From contig JAEWJD010000380.1 of assembly GCA_023386765.1 (NCBI GenBank), positions 1 through 37,014 of the forward strand: a stretch of 37,014 nucleotides of DNA, in the 5' to 3' direction. Positions 6,898-14,906 of this stretch are shown piece after piece. Position numbers and translations under genes: made by a program. The DNA is from Pseudomonadota bacterium (GTDB lineage Bacteria; Pseudomonadota; Gammaproteobacteria; Burkholderiales; Burkholderiaceae_B). A model generated the notes under the pieces. It ran no database searches. It worked only from the letters and a program-made list of their open reading frames with translations, and was not told the origin of the DNA. How positions within the stretch are numbered: the first letter of the stretch is position 1; each line of letters starts with the position of its first letter.

Positions 6898-9603
6898 ATG
6901 CCGCACAACACATTCAAAACCCTCAAGACGTTCAAGATCGGGAACAAGACCTGTCAGTACTATTCCTTGCCCGCGCTGGGCAAGTCGCTGGGCATCGACG
7001 TCTCGCGACTGCCGGTATCGATCCGGGTGGTTCTGGAATCCGTGCTGCGCAACTGCGACGGCCAGAAGGTGACCGAGGAACACATCCGCCAACTGGCGGG
7101 TTGGCAGCCCAACGCCAAGCGCGAAGAGGAAATCCCCTTTGTGGTGGCACGTGTGGTGCTGCAGGATTTCACCGGGGTGCCGCTGCTGGCCGACATCGCG
7201 GCCATGCGTTCGGTCGCCGCCAAGATGGGCAAGGCGCCCACCCGCATCGAGCCGCTGGTCCCTGTGGACCTGGTGGTTGACCACTCGGTCATGATCGACT
7301 ACTTCGGCACCAAGCGCGCCCTCGACCTGAACATGAAACTGGAATTCCAGCGCAACCGCGAGCGCTACCAGTTCATGAAGTGGGGCATGCAGGCATTCGA
7401 CACCTTTGGCGTGGTGCCTCCGGGCTTTGGCATCGTGCACCAGGTCAACCTGGAGTACCTGGCGCGCGGGGTGCACTTTGACCGCAAGAACAAGGTCTAT
7501 TACCCCGACTCGCTGGTGGGCACCGACAGCCACACCACCATGATCAACGGCATCGGCGTGGTCGGCTGGGGCGTGGGCGGCATTGAAGCCGAAGCCGGCA
7601 TGCTGGGCCAGCCGGTGTACTTCCTGACCCCCGACGTGGTCGGCGTGGAGCTCAAAGGCCAGCTGCGCGGTGGCGTGACCGCCACCGACCTGGTGCTGAC
7701 CATTACCGAAATGCTGCGCCGCGAGAAAGTGGTCGGCAAGTTCGTCGAGTTCTGCGGCGAAGGCACAGCCAGCCTGTCGGTCACCGACCGCGCCACCATC
7801 GGCAACATGGCGCCGGAGTATGGCGCAACCATGGGATTCTTCCCGGTCGACGATCGCACCATCGACTATTTCAAGGGCACCGGCCGCACGCCGAGCGAAA
7901 TCGCCGCCTTCGAAGCCTATTTCAAGGCCCAGAAGATGTTTGGCGTGCCCAAGGCCAGCCAGATCAACTACAGCAAACTGCTGACGCTGGATCTGTCGAC
8001 CGTGGCCCCCTCGCTGGCCGGCCCCAAGCGCCCGCAGGACCGCATCGAGATCGGCAACGTCAAGAACACCTTCATCGACCTGTTCTCCAAGCCGGTGGCC
8101 GAGAACGGTTTCAACCAGCCGGCCGACAAGCTCGACCAGCAGTACACCACCAGCGCGGGCACCAAGCTGAAGAATGGCGACATCCTGATTGCCGCCATCA
8201 CGTCGTGCACCAACACTTCCAACCCCAGCGTGCTGCTGGCCGCTGGCCTGCTCGCCAAGAAAGCCGTGGAAGCCGGGCTGAAGGTGCCCAAGCACATCAA
8301 GACGTCGCTGGCCCCGGGATCGCGCGTGGTCACCGAGTACCTGACCAAGACCGGCCTGATGCCTTACCTGGACAAGCTCGGATTCGACGTGGCGGCCTAC
8401 GGCTGCACCACCTGCATCGGCAACGCCGGCGACCTTGCCCCGGACCTGAACGAAGCCATCATCGGCAACGATCTGATCTGCGCGGCGGTGCTGTCGGGCA
8501 ACCGCAACTTCGAAGCCCGCATCCACCCCAACATCAAGGCCAACTTCCTGGCCTCGCCGCCGCTGGTCGTGGCCTATGCCCTGGCAGGCACGATGACGCG
8601 CGACCTGATGACCGAGCCGGTCGGCAAGGGCAAGCACGGCGACGTGTGGCTGGGCGACATCTGGCCCTCGACCGAAGAAGTCGATGCGCTGCTCAAGTAC
8701 GCCATGAACCCCAAGGCCTTCAAGGCCAACTACAGCCAGGTCAAGAGCAACCCGGGCAAGCTGTGGGAGAACATCAAGGGCGTGAAGGGCGAAACCTACA
8801 ACTGGCCGGATTCGACCTATATCGCCGAGCCGCCCTTCTTCGACGGTTTCGAAATGCAGCCGGGCGCGATGCCCGTGATCAAGGGCGCACGCGCACTGGG
8901 CGTGTTCGGTGATTCGGTCACCACTGACCACATCTCGCCGGCTGGCTCCATCAAGGAGACGTCACCGGCGGGCAAGTGGTTGATGGCCAACGGCGTGCAA
9001 AAGGCCGACTTCAACAGCTATGGCTCACGCCGCGGCAATCACGAGATCATGATGCGCGGCACCTTCGCCAACGTACGCATCAAGAACCTGATGATCCCGG
9101 CGCTGCCCGACGGCAGCCGCTTCGAGGGCGGGGACACGCTGTACCAGCCCAGCGGCGAACAGATGTCGATCTACGACGCGGCCATGAAGTATGTGGCGGC
9201 CGGCACGCCTTCGGTGGTGTTTGGCGGCGAAGAGTACGGCACCGGATCCTCGCGCGACTGGGCTGCCAAGGGCACCCAGCTGCTGGGGGTGAAGGCGGTC
9301 ATCACGCGCAGCTTCGAACGTATCCACCGCAGCAACCTGGTGGGCATGGGCGTGCTGCCGTTGCAGTTCAAGGGTGACGACAGCGTGCAGTCGCTGGGCA
9401 TCCGCGGCGACGAGACCTTCGATATCTCTGGCCTGGAAAACGGCATCAAGCCGATGCAGGACGTCACCTTGACCATCCACCGCCAGGACGGCAGCAAGCA
9501 GGATGTGTCGCTGCTGCTGCGCATCGACACCCCGATCGAGGTGGATTACTACCAGCACGGCGGGATCCTGCCCTACGTGCTGCGTCAGTTGCTGGAAGAC
9601 TGA
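6898..9603 (+). CDS. acnA: Aconitate hydratase A
   Basis: A full-length 901-residue aconitase of the AcnA/IRP1 type, a cytoplasmic [4Fe-4S] enzyme of the TCA cycle. Domains 1-3 carry DSLVGTDSHTTMING and GWGVGGIEAEA; the cluster ligands are C437 (ITSCTNTSNP), C503 and C506 (YGCTTCIGNAG). The C-terminal swivel domain carries VFGGEEYGTGSSRDWAAKG and the substrate-binding RSFERIHRSNL. A CGGAG ribosome-binding site precedes the ATG. AcnA enzymes are generally more oxidation-stable and stress-linked than AcnB, and the separate strong-looking promoter here fits independent control. It is monocistronic: a terminator follows, and the next gene converges. Confidence 0.98.
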   Translation: MPHNTFKTLKTFKIGNKTCQYYSLPALGKSLGIDVSRLPVSIRVVLESVLRNCDGQKVTEEHIRQLAGWQPNAKREEEIPFVVARVVLQDFTGVPLLADIAAMRSVAAKMGKAPTRIEPLVPVDLVVDHSVMIDYFGTKRALDLNMKLEFQRNRERYQFMKWGMQAFDTFGVVPPGFGIVHQVNLEYLARGVHFDRKNKVYYPDSLVGTDSHTTMINGIGVVGWGVGGIEAEAGMLGQPVYFLTPDVVGVELKGQLRGGVTATDLVLTITEMLRREKVVGKFVEFCGEGTASLSVTDRATIGNMAPEYGATMGFFPVDDRTIDYFKGTGRTPSEIAAFEAYFKAQKMFGVPKASQINYSKLLTLDLSTVAPSLAGPKRPQDRIEIGNVKNTFIDLFSKPVAENGFNQPADKLDQQYTTSAGTKLKNGDILIAAITSCTNTSNPSVLLAAGLLAKKAVEAGLKVPKHIKTSLAPGSRVVTEYLTKTGLMPYLDKLGFDVAAYGCTTCIGNAGDLAPDLNEAIIGNDLICAAVLSGNRNFEARIHPNIKANFLASPPLVVAYALAGTMTRDLMTEPVGKGKHGDVWLGDIWPSTEEVDALLKYAMNPKAFKANYSQVKSNPGKLWENIKGVKGETYNWPDSTYIAEPPFFDGFEMQPGAMPVIKGARALGVFGDSVTTDHISPAGSIKETSPAGKWLMANGVQKADFNSYGSRRGNHEIMMRGTFANVRIKNLMIPALPDGSRFEGGDTLYQPSGEQMSIYDAAMKYVAAGTPSVVFGGEEYGTGSSRDWAAKGTQLLGVKAVITRSFERIHRSNLVGMGVLPLQFKGDDSVQSLGIRGDETFDISGLENGIKPMQDVTLTIHRQDGSKQDVSLLLRIDTPIEVDYYQHGGILPYVLRQLLED

Positions 9604-9611
9604 CCTCGAAA

Positions 9612-9636
9612 GGCGCAGCCCCATCCGGGCTGCGCC
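9612..9636 (+). terminator. Hairpin immediately after acnA
   Basis: GGCGCAGCC (9612-9620) pairs with GGCTGCGCC (9628-9636), nine base pairs ending 33 bases after the acnA stop codon. No U-tract follows, so it may protect the 3' end rather than terminate. Confidence 0.45.
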
Positions 9637-9650
9637 TGCAGCACCGCTTG

Positions 9651-9686
9651 AAACACGACAGCCCCCATCTGGGGGCTGTCGTGTTT
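9651..9686. terminator. Bidirectional terminator between acnA and ygiD
   Basis: A perfect 16-bp stem (AAACACGACAGCCCCC paired with its exact complement) surrounds a 4-base ATCT loop. The A-rich 5' edge and T-rich 3' edge of the same stem allow it to end transcripts from both converging genes. Confidence 0.75.
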
Positions 9687-9710
9687 GTGGCGTCCTGGTT
9701 GACGACGTGC

Positions 9711-10490
9711 TTAGCGATCGCCGAACTGGTAGGCGTCCATGGCCAGGGCACCGTAGCTGATTTCGTCGGTCAAACGCAGGGCGGGCAATCCGCCAGCGCC
9801 CAGCGCCACGTAGAAAGGCATGAGATGGTCGTCGTGCGGGTGCGCCTGGCGCGCACCAGGGGCCTGGTCCTCCCAGTCCAGCAATGCCTTCACGTCGCCG
9901 GCCTGCAGCTGTTGCGCAAACCAGTCCTGGAACCCCGGCACATAGGCACAGGGCGCGGCATCCTGCGGCATGCGGACATCGCGCAGATTGTGCGTCAACG
10001 AGCCCGAGCCGATGATCAGCACGCCTTCGTCACGCAACGGTGCCAGAGCCTGGCCCAAGGCATGCTGCCCGGCCGCCGACAAGCCGGCATCCAGTGAGAG
10101 CTGGACCACCGGGACGTCTGCTTGCGGATACAGGTAGCGCAAGGGCACCCAGGCGCCGTGATCCAGCGGCTGGGCCGCGTCTTCCTGCACCGCGTAGCCC
10201 GCCTTCCCGAGCAGATCGCGCACCCGCCCGGCGAGCGCCGGATCGCCCGGCGCGTCATAGCGCAGCTGGTACAGCTCGGCGGGAAAGCCGCCAAAGTCGT
10301 GCCAGGCCTGTTGCTGACTGCGGGTCGTGACGGCCAGCCCGTGGCCCCGCCAGTGCGGCGAGACCACCAGAATGGCTTTGGGCCGTGCCGCCAGCGCGGC
10401 ACTCCATTGCGCCAACGCCTCACCGGCGCGGCCAGGTTCGACCGCCATCATGGGCGATCCATGCGAAACGAAAAGAACGGGCCAGGTCAT
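9711..10490 (-). CDS. ygiD: YgiD/DODA-type extradiol ring-cleavage dioxygenase
   Basis: A 259-residue cytoplasmic class III extradiol dioxygenase of the LigB/DODA family; the E. coli homologue YgiD has 4,5-DOPA dioxygenase activity. The likely metal ligands are visible: His10 in SHGSP, His46 in VSPHW, the His of GSLTHNL, and the histidines of HPHDDHLMPF. The ATG at 10490 was chosen because TTGGAGG lies 9 bases upstream and the family begins at this FVSHGSP strand; the frame extends 18 codons further upstream without resemblance. It converges on acnA and diverges from the DUF2863 gene. The natural substrate is unknown. Confidence 0.9.
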   Translation of the reverse strand: MTWPVLFVSHGSPMMAVEPGRAGEALAQWSAALAARPKAILVVSPHWRGHGLAVTTRSQQQAWHDFGGFPAELYQLRYDAPGDPALAGRVRDLLGKAGYAVQEDAAQPLDHGAWVPLRYLYPQADVPVVQLSLDAGLSAAGQHALGQALAPLRDEGVLIIGSGSLTHNLRDVRMPQDAAPCAYVPGFQDWFAQQLQAGDVKALLDWEDQAPGARQAHPHDDHLMPFYVALGAGGLPALRLTDEISYGALAMDAYQFGDR

Positions 10491-10647
10491 GGCAGGAACC
10501 TCCAATCGGTAATGCAGGCATTGTGCCTGCCCCCTGGCGGGCAATAAACCCTCTGTTCCGCCATACAGTATTGCTTAATCAGCAACAGTAAACCGCCCCG
10601 ATCACGCGGGAGCGGTAAACTACACCGTTACGCATTTTCCAAGCTTC

Positions 10648-10653
10648 TATATA
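10648..10653 (+). promoter_or_regulatory. Possible -10 element directly before DUF2863 start
   Basis: TATATA (10648-10653) ends five bases before the ATG at 10659, and no purine-rich ribosome-binding site is visible. If used as a -10, transcription would begin at or next to the start codon, giving a leaderless mRNA. No convincing -35 was found. Confidence 0.35.
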
Positions 10654-10658
10654 AAAAA

Positions 10659-11864
10659 ATGGCTCGTACCCGCAGCACTACCGCCCCTCGCCTGAACCGC
10701 GATGCAACGCGCCTGGTCAGTCTGGCCCAGGCACTGAACCGCTCCGGCAGCCGGGTCGAGGACCTGTTCTGGGAGGGACAGCTGGCCGAGGCTATCGGCA
10801 AGCTGCTGCGCCCGGGCAGCGACGGTCCGCTGGAAGCGGCGCTGGACCATCTGGCACAACTTGACGTCGGCGCCTATGAGGTGCTGATCGAACAGGCTGA
10901 AACGCTTTCCGAGTCCATGAAGGCCGAGAAAAACGGCGTTGTCCATGATGTGTTGCTGCTGGTCGCACCCGTGGTGGCATGGACCCGCTACGCCATCCCC
11001 ACCGGGCCGATTCCCGCTGCTGCACAAGAAGCCCTGCTGGCGCAATTGCATGGCCATGTGCTGGCCGCCGATGCCCGCGTGGCGCTGTTGCCGCATCTGG
11101 TCAGCATCGATCAGATGCCGCGCACCTTCGCCGAGACCGCGCAGCTCATGCAGCGCCTGGCCGCTCAGGCGCTGGGCAGCGCGCCGGCACGTGCGCTGGT
11201 CGATCCGGACATCGAAACCGCCAACATGCTGGCCGACACCCGCTACCTGGTGGCCGCGGTGGCGGTACCGGAGCATGGCCCGGTGTTCCGCTGGCAGGAA
11301 CAGCCCGACGAGCCAGAAGCGAGCCGCGACGCCTGCCTGGTACGCTGGGCCGAACAGGTTCAGCCCACGCTGGCCACGCTCTTGCCGGGCTGTGGCCTGG
11401 AGTGCCTGCTGCCCGACGCCTATTACGTCAGCAATCGCGAGGCCGACCGCCGCGTGCGTCCGCTGTCGCTGCTGGCCGCCGTCACGTGGCTGGAGGGTGC
11501 CACCAACCTGCCGGCTGGCCAGTTGCGCGCTGTGATCGCCGCCTGCGGCGAGCAGCAGATCGAGGAGTACCGTATCGGCTTCACGCCGCGCAATAGCAAC
11601 GATGTCTACTACGGTTGCGTCTGGCCGGTTTATGGCCGTGAAGAAGAGGCACCGCTCGAAGACGGCGCCAGCATCGATGTGGTGGACCAGATCGCCGCCC
11701 TGCTCAAGGAGTATGGCGTCACCGAGATCCGGCGCATCCCGGGCTGCCTGCAGCCTGAGTTCTGCGACGATTGCAGCGCTCCGTATTTCCCGGACCCGCT
11801 GGGCGTGCTGGTACACGCCGAGCTGCCGGAAGACGCGGAAACCGTGCCGGCCAAATTCCACTGA
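10659..11864 (+). CDS. DUF2863 family protein
   Basis: A 401-residue protein resembling the DUF2863 family, which I know only from betaproteobacteria and which has no assigned function. It has no signal peptide or membrane helix and is probably cytoplasmic. The N-terminal half is helical (SLAQALNRSGSRVEDLFWEG near residue 20-40, a run on EQAETLSESMKAEKNG near 70-90). The C-terminal half has a cysteine-rich patch, GCLQPEFCDDCSAPYFPDP, about 40 residues from the end, which may bind metal. The stop is 7 bases before earP, so it is probably co-transcribed with earP. The start lacks a Shine-Dalgarno sequence. Confidence 0.85.
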   Translation: MARTRSTTAPRLNRDATRLVSLAQALNRSGSRVEDLFWEGQLAEAIGKLLRPGSDGPLEAALDHLAQLDVGAYEVLIEQAETLSESMKAEKNGVVHDVLLLVAPVVAWTRYAIPTGPIPAAAQEALLAQLHGHVLAADARVALLPHLVSIDQMPRTFAETAQLMQRLAAQALGSAPARALVDPDIETANMLADTRYLVAAVAVPEHGPVFRWQEQPDEPEASRDACLVRWAEQVQPTLATLLPGCGLECLLPDAYYVSNREADRRVRPLSLLAAVTWLEGATNLPAGQLRAVIAACGEQQIEEYRIGFTPRNSNDVYYGCVWPVYGREEEAPLEDGASIDVVDQIAALLKEYGVTEIRRIPGCLQPEFCDDCSAPYFPDPLGVLVHAELPEDAETVPAKFH

Positions 11865-11871
11865 CCCCCGC

Positions 11872-12960
11872 ATGCACGCCGATATTTTCTGTCGCGTGGG
11901 CGACAATTACGGCGACATCGGCGTGTGCTGGCGCCTGGCGCGCCGTCTGCACGAAGGCCACGGCTGGCAACTGCGGTTGTGGGTCGACAACCTGGAGGCG
12001 TTCGCGCGCCTGCAGCCGGATGTCGACCCAGCCCTTGCCGTGCAGGCGTTGGGCGGCATCGACATCCGACGCTGGGACGACACGGCAACCGATGCGCCCG
12101 GCCAAGTCGTGATCGAGGCTTTCGCCTGCGATCCTCCCGCGCGTTTCGTGACCGCCATGCGGGCGCAGGCACAGCCGCCGGTCTGGATCAACCTGGAGTA
12201 CCTCAGCGCCGAAGACTGGGTCCAGGATTGCCACGGGTTGCCCTCGATGCGCCCCGACGGCTTGCGCAAGCATTTTTTCTTTCCGGGCTTCAGCGCCCGT
12301 ACCGGCGGGCTGATCCGCGAAGCAGGGTTGACGCAGGCACGCGATGCCTGGCAAGCGGATGCTGCCGCCCAGGCAGCCTTCCTGCGCGACCTGGGTGTCG
12401 TGCGCACGCAACCGGACAGCCGCCTGGTGACGCTGTTCTGCTACCCCCATGCGCCCTACCTGGAGCTGGCCCGGGCGCTGTCCAGCCACCCCACCCTGCT
12501 ACTGGCGCCGCAAGGCGTGGCCCCCGGCCTCGAGGCCGCCGCAGGCGGCCTGTTGCAGATCGCGCGGATCCCCTTCGTGACCCAGCCCGATTTCGATCGC
12601 CTGCTCTGGAGCGCAGACCTGAACTTCGTGCGCGGCGAAGACTCTTTCATCCGTGCTGCCTGGGCCGCACGGCCCCTGGTATGGCAGATCTACCCGCAGG
12701 ATGACGACGTGCACCTGGACAAGCTGGATGCCTGGCTGCAACGTTACCCGGCGCCGCCCGCCGCGCGCGAGCTGATGCTGCGCTGGAACGCCAGCCAGAC
12801 GCGGGCCGACTGGCCCGGCACGCTGGCCGCTGCCCTGCAGGGCAGCCAGTGGACACAATGGCAGGATCAGGCCCGCCAATGGGATGCCGAGCAGGCCGCG
12901 CGCCCCGATTTAGGGGACAGTCTTGTGAAATTTTGCGCTGATATCATCAACTCGCGCTAG
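11872..12960 (+). CDS. earP: EF-P arginine rhamnosyltransferase EarP
   Basis: A 362-residue inverting GT-B glycosyltransferase (GT104) that transfers rhamnose from dTDP-L-rhamnose to an arginine of elongation factor P. Diagnostic features are the N-terminal FCRVGDNYGDIGVCWRLAR with the catalytic-pair aspartates Asp11 and Asp15, WINLEYLSAE, KHFFFPGF, and the nucleotide-sugar motif RGEDSFIRAAWA with Glu256. The ATG at 11872 begins exactly at the family N-terminus; the same frame stays open upstream inside DUF2863, but that extension is a shadow. It starts 7 bases after the DUF2863 stop and is followed by its substrate gene efp, a linkage known for earP. It should require rmlBDAC-made dTDP-rhamnose, encoded elsewhere. 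Confidence 0.96.
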   Translation: MHADIFCRVGDNYGDIGVCWRLARRLHEGHGWQLRLWVDNLEAFARLQPDVDPALAVQALGGIDIRRWDDTATDAPGQVVIEAFACDPPARFVTAMRAQAQPPVWINLEYLSAEDWVQDCHGLPSMRPDGLRKHFFFPGFSARTGGLIREAGLTQARDAWQADAAAQAAFLRDLGVVRTQPDSRLVTLFCYPHAPYLELARALSSHPTLLLAPQGVAPGLEAAAGGLLQIARIPFVTQPDFDRLLWSADLNFVRGEDSFIRAAWAARPLVWQIYPQDDDVHLDKLDAWLQRYPAPPAARELMLRWNASQTRADWPGTLAAALQGSQWTQWQDQARQWDAEQAARPDLGDSLVKFCADIINSR

Positions 12961-12963
12961 AAT
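12933..12963 (+). promoter_or_regulatory. Candidate efp promoter at the end of earP
   Basis: TTGCGC (12933-12938) and TAGAAT (12958-12963) are 19 bp apart and overlap the last codons and stop of earP. The long spacer makes this weak to moderate. It would give efp a GC-rich leader of about 145 nt and expression independent of earP. Confidence 0.4.
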
Positions 12964-13114
12964 AGAAAGTTACCTCAGCGAGCCTGCCGAGCCGCCCGCG
13001 GCAAATCTCGCAACACTGCTTGGATTCTTTTCTGCCTCCCGGGGCGCGCGGCATGGGCAGATACCGCAGCGCGCAGCAACGGCGAGCGCGCATTTACCCC
13101 CGGAGTTTTAATCG

Positions 13115-13672
13115 ATGAAAACCGCTCAGGAACTGCGAGTCGGCAACGTAGTAATGGTCGGCAAGGATCCGCAGGTGGTCCAGAAGACCGAATACAACAA
13201 GTCCGGCCGCAACGCCGCCGTCGTCAAGCTGAAGTTCAAGAACCTGCTGACCGGTTCGGCCAGCGAATCGGTCTACAAGGCTGATGAAAAGTTCGACATC
13301 ATCATGCTCGACCGCAAGGAGTGCACCTACTCCTACTTCGCCGACCCGATGTATGTCTTCATGGACGGCGAGTACAACCAGTACGAAATCGAGGCCGAGA
13401 GCATGGGCGATGCCCTGAACTACCTCGAAGAAGGCATGGAAGTCGAAGCCGTCTTCTACGAAGGCCGCGCCATTTCCATCGAACTGCCGACCATCCTGGT
13501 CCGCGAGATCACCTACACCGAGCCCGCCGTGCGCGGCGACACCTCGGGCAAGGTGCTCAAGCCCGCCAAGATCAACACCGGCTTCGAACTGCCCGTGCCG
13601 CTGTTCTGCGAAATCGGCGACAAGATCGAAATCGACACGCGTACCAACGAGTACCGTAGCCGCGTCAACTGA
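13115..13672 (+). CDS. efp: Translation elongation factor P (Arg32 type)
   Basis: A 185-residue, full-length EF-P, the ribosome-binding factor that rescues stalling at consecutive prolines. Three beta-barrel domains are present (KOW-like N-terminal domain, OB domain with YSYFADPMYVFMD, and the C-terminal OB domain ending DTRTNEYRSRVN). The modification loop reads NKSGRNAAV, with Arg32 at the tip instead of the lysine used by EpmABC or deoxyhypusine-type pathways. That is the residue rhamnosylated by EarP, encoded immediately upstream. A CGGAG ribosome-binding site precedes the ATG. A strong terminator follows. Confidence 0.98.
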   Translation: MKTAQELRVGNVVMVGKDPQVVQKTEYNKSGRNAAVVKLKFKNLLTGSASESVYKADEKFDIIMLDRKECTYSYFADPMYVFMDGEYNQYEIEAESMGDALNYLEEGMEVEAVFYEGRAISIELPTILVREITYTEPAVRGDTSGKVLKPAKINTGFELPVPLFCEIGDKIEIDTRTNEYRSRVN

Positions 13673-13715
13673 TCGCCCACACGGGCCCATGCCCGTGACT
13701 GGCGCCTGACCGGCC

Positions 13716-13752
13716 GACACGCCCGCCCCTTGAAGGCGGGCGTGTCGTTTTT
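13716..13752 (+). terminator. Rho-independent terminator of efp
   Basis: GACACGCCCGCC (13716-13727) pairs perfectly with GGCGGGCGTGTC (13735-13746), followed by GTTTTT. It ends just before the stop codon of the converging porin gene, so the porin's own terminator may be shared or absent. Confidence 0.85.
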
Positions 13753-13756
13753 AGCG

Positions 13757-14761
13757 CTAGAAACGATGCCGCATCCCGACAGTCAGGACCTCCCGGGCAA
13801 ACGGACCGCCAAAACGCCGGATGGCATAGGCATAGAGGCTGGTGCGCTTGGACAGGTCATACTGATAGCCCGTGGCCACGCTGTAGAAATGCAGTACCGG
13901 CCCATACTGCAGCGCCATGCGCAGTTTTCCCGAACCGCCGACATCGAAGCGCCCGCCCAGGGTATAGGCATGCCAATAACCTTTTTGGGCTGCCACGCCC
14001 CGGCTGATGCCATACAGGCGCCCCACTCCCAGGCTCACGGCGTAACCTTCGGGCTCGTAGGCTACCGTGGCTTGATAGTTACGCGCCGGATGACGTGTTT
14101 CTTTGTCGCGTGGTAACAGCCCATCGAACGTCACGGCAGCCGACCATGGGCCGCTGGCGTACTGCACGCCGGCGGTAACGAGCTTGTCTCGCCGCCGTTT
14201 TTTTTCGTCTTCGTTGTCGCGCACGCCAAAACTGTAGCCACCGGCCAGCGAGAACGAACCGAGCTTGGGCGAGAAGTAGAAAATGCTGTTGTCGACCAGC
14301 GCCGCATAACCGGTGTCGCCATAGCCCGCGGGCATGACCAGATCGCCGGCGCCGCCCCAGCCGCCGTTAAAGCCGGCATCCATGCTGCCCCACTGCCCGC
14401 CCATCACGACCTGGCGGCCCAGCCGCAGCTCACCGTAAGGCCCCTCAAGGCCAAGGGAAGCCTCGCCGTTGAAGCGTTGCCCGTCCAGCAGGAGCTTGCC
14501 GTTGCCCATGTTGAACAGGGTTTGCAGAATGAAAGAGGTCCGCCAGCCGCCGCCCAGCTCTTCCGCGCCGCTCAGGGCGACATAGGAAGAAGAGCGCCCG
14601 CCACTCACGGTGCGCAGGCGCCGGGAATCATCCGAGGTAGTCACCCGCAGCCCCATGTCGACCGAGCCATAGAGCTTCAGGCTGGAAGTGGCTGACCATA
14701 CCGGGGTGCTGGCGCAGGCAATGAGCGTCGCCGCCCAGGCTGCGACATGGGAATTCCGCAT
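13757..14761 (-). CDS. Gram-negative porin (Burkholderiales type)
   Basis: A 334-residue outer-membrane beta-barrel porin. The ATG at 14761 follows an AGGAG ribosome-binding site and starts a signal peptide (MRNSHVAAWAATLIACASTP, cleavage near VWSA). The mature protein opens with SSLKLYGSVDMGLR, the first strand typical of OmpC-like porins of this order, includes SYVALSGAEELGGGW and GELRLGRQ, and ends in the assembly signal VGMRHRF. It probably forms trimers and passes small solutes; selectivity cannot be read from sequence. The frame continues upstream to 15160, but that is a shadow of DUF1178. The leader holds a hairpin next to the ribosome-binding site. Confidence 0.93.
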   Translation of the reverse strand: MRNSHVAAWAATLIACASTPVWSATSSLKLYGSVDMGLRVTTSDDSRRLRTVSGGRSSSYVALSGAEELGGGWRTSFILQTLFNMGNGKLLLDGQRFNGEASLGLEGPYGELRLGRQVVMGGQWGSMDAGFNGGWGGAGDLVMPAGYGDTGYAALVDNSIFYFSPKLGSFSLAGGYSFGVRDNEDEKKRRRDKLVTAGVQYASGPWSAAVTFDGLLPRDKETRHPARNYQATVAYEPEGYAVSLGVGRLYGISRGVAAQKGYWHAYTLGGRFDVGGSGKLRMALQYGPVLHFYSVATGYQYDLSKRTSLYAYAIRRFGGPFAREVLTVGMRHRF

Positions 14762-14781
14762 GCTTGTCTCCTGATCGAAAA

Positions 14782-14800
14782 CAGGTCTCTCGAGGACCTG
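14782..14800 (-). promoter_or_regulatory. Hairpin in porin 5' leader
   Basis: CAGGTC (14782-14787) pairs with GACCTG (14795-14800) around a 7-base loop, about ten bases upstream of the porin AGGAG. A wider alternative pairs GGTCTC with GAGACC. Such structures in porin leaders can be targets for small RNAs, but nothing here proves it. Confidence 0.35.
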
Positions 14801-14855
14801 AGGAGACCAGTCTGCGTAGACAACACGCAACGCTGCCGGGGAGACAGAAAGATCG

Positions 14856-14893
14856 GAAAAAAGCCTGGGGGGGCTGCAACCGCCGGTTGCAGC
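14856..14893 (-). terminator. Terminator-like hairpin between DUF1178 and porin
   Basis: Read on the minus strand, GCTGCAACC pairs perfectly with GGTTGCAGC around a 3-base loop (14893 to 14873), 13 bases after the DUF1178 stop. A C-rich stretch and then TTTTTT (14861-14856) follow. The gap between stem and T-run weakens the case, though it would separate DUF1178 from porin transcription. Confidence 0.5.
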
Positions 14894-14906
14894 AAGGGGC
14901 AGGAGA

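Noticed and set aside
6877..8931. 684-codon open frame antisense to acnA
   Set aside because: A shadow of acnA third-position GC bias; the acnA frame has all cluster ligands and motifs.
11602..11871. Longer EarP start inside DUF2863
   Set aside because: The extra residues are arginine/serine-rich out-of-frame DUF2863 sequence; EarP proteins begin at the MHADIFCRVGDN segment.
10647..11906. 419-codon frame antisense to DUF2863
   Set aside because: No recognisable motifs; the plus-strand product matches a known family and fits the operon with earP.
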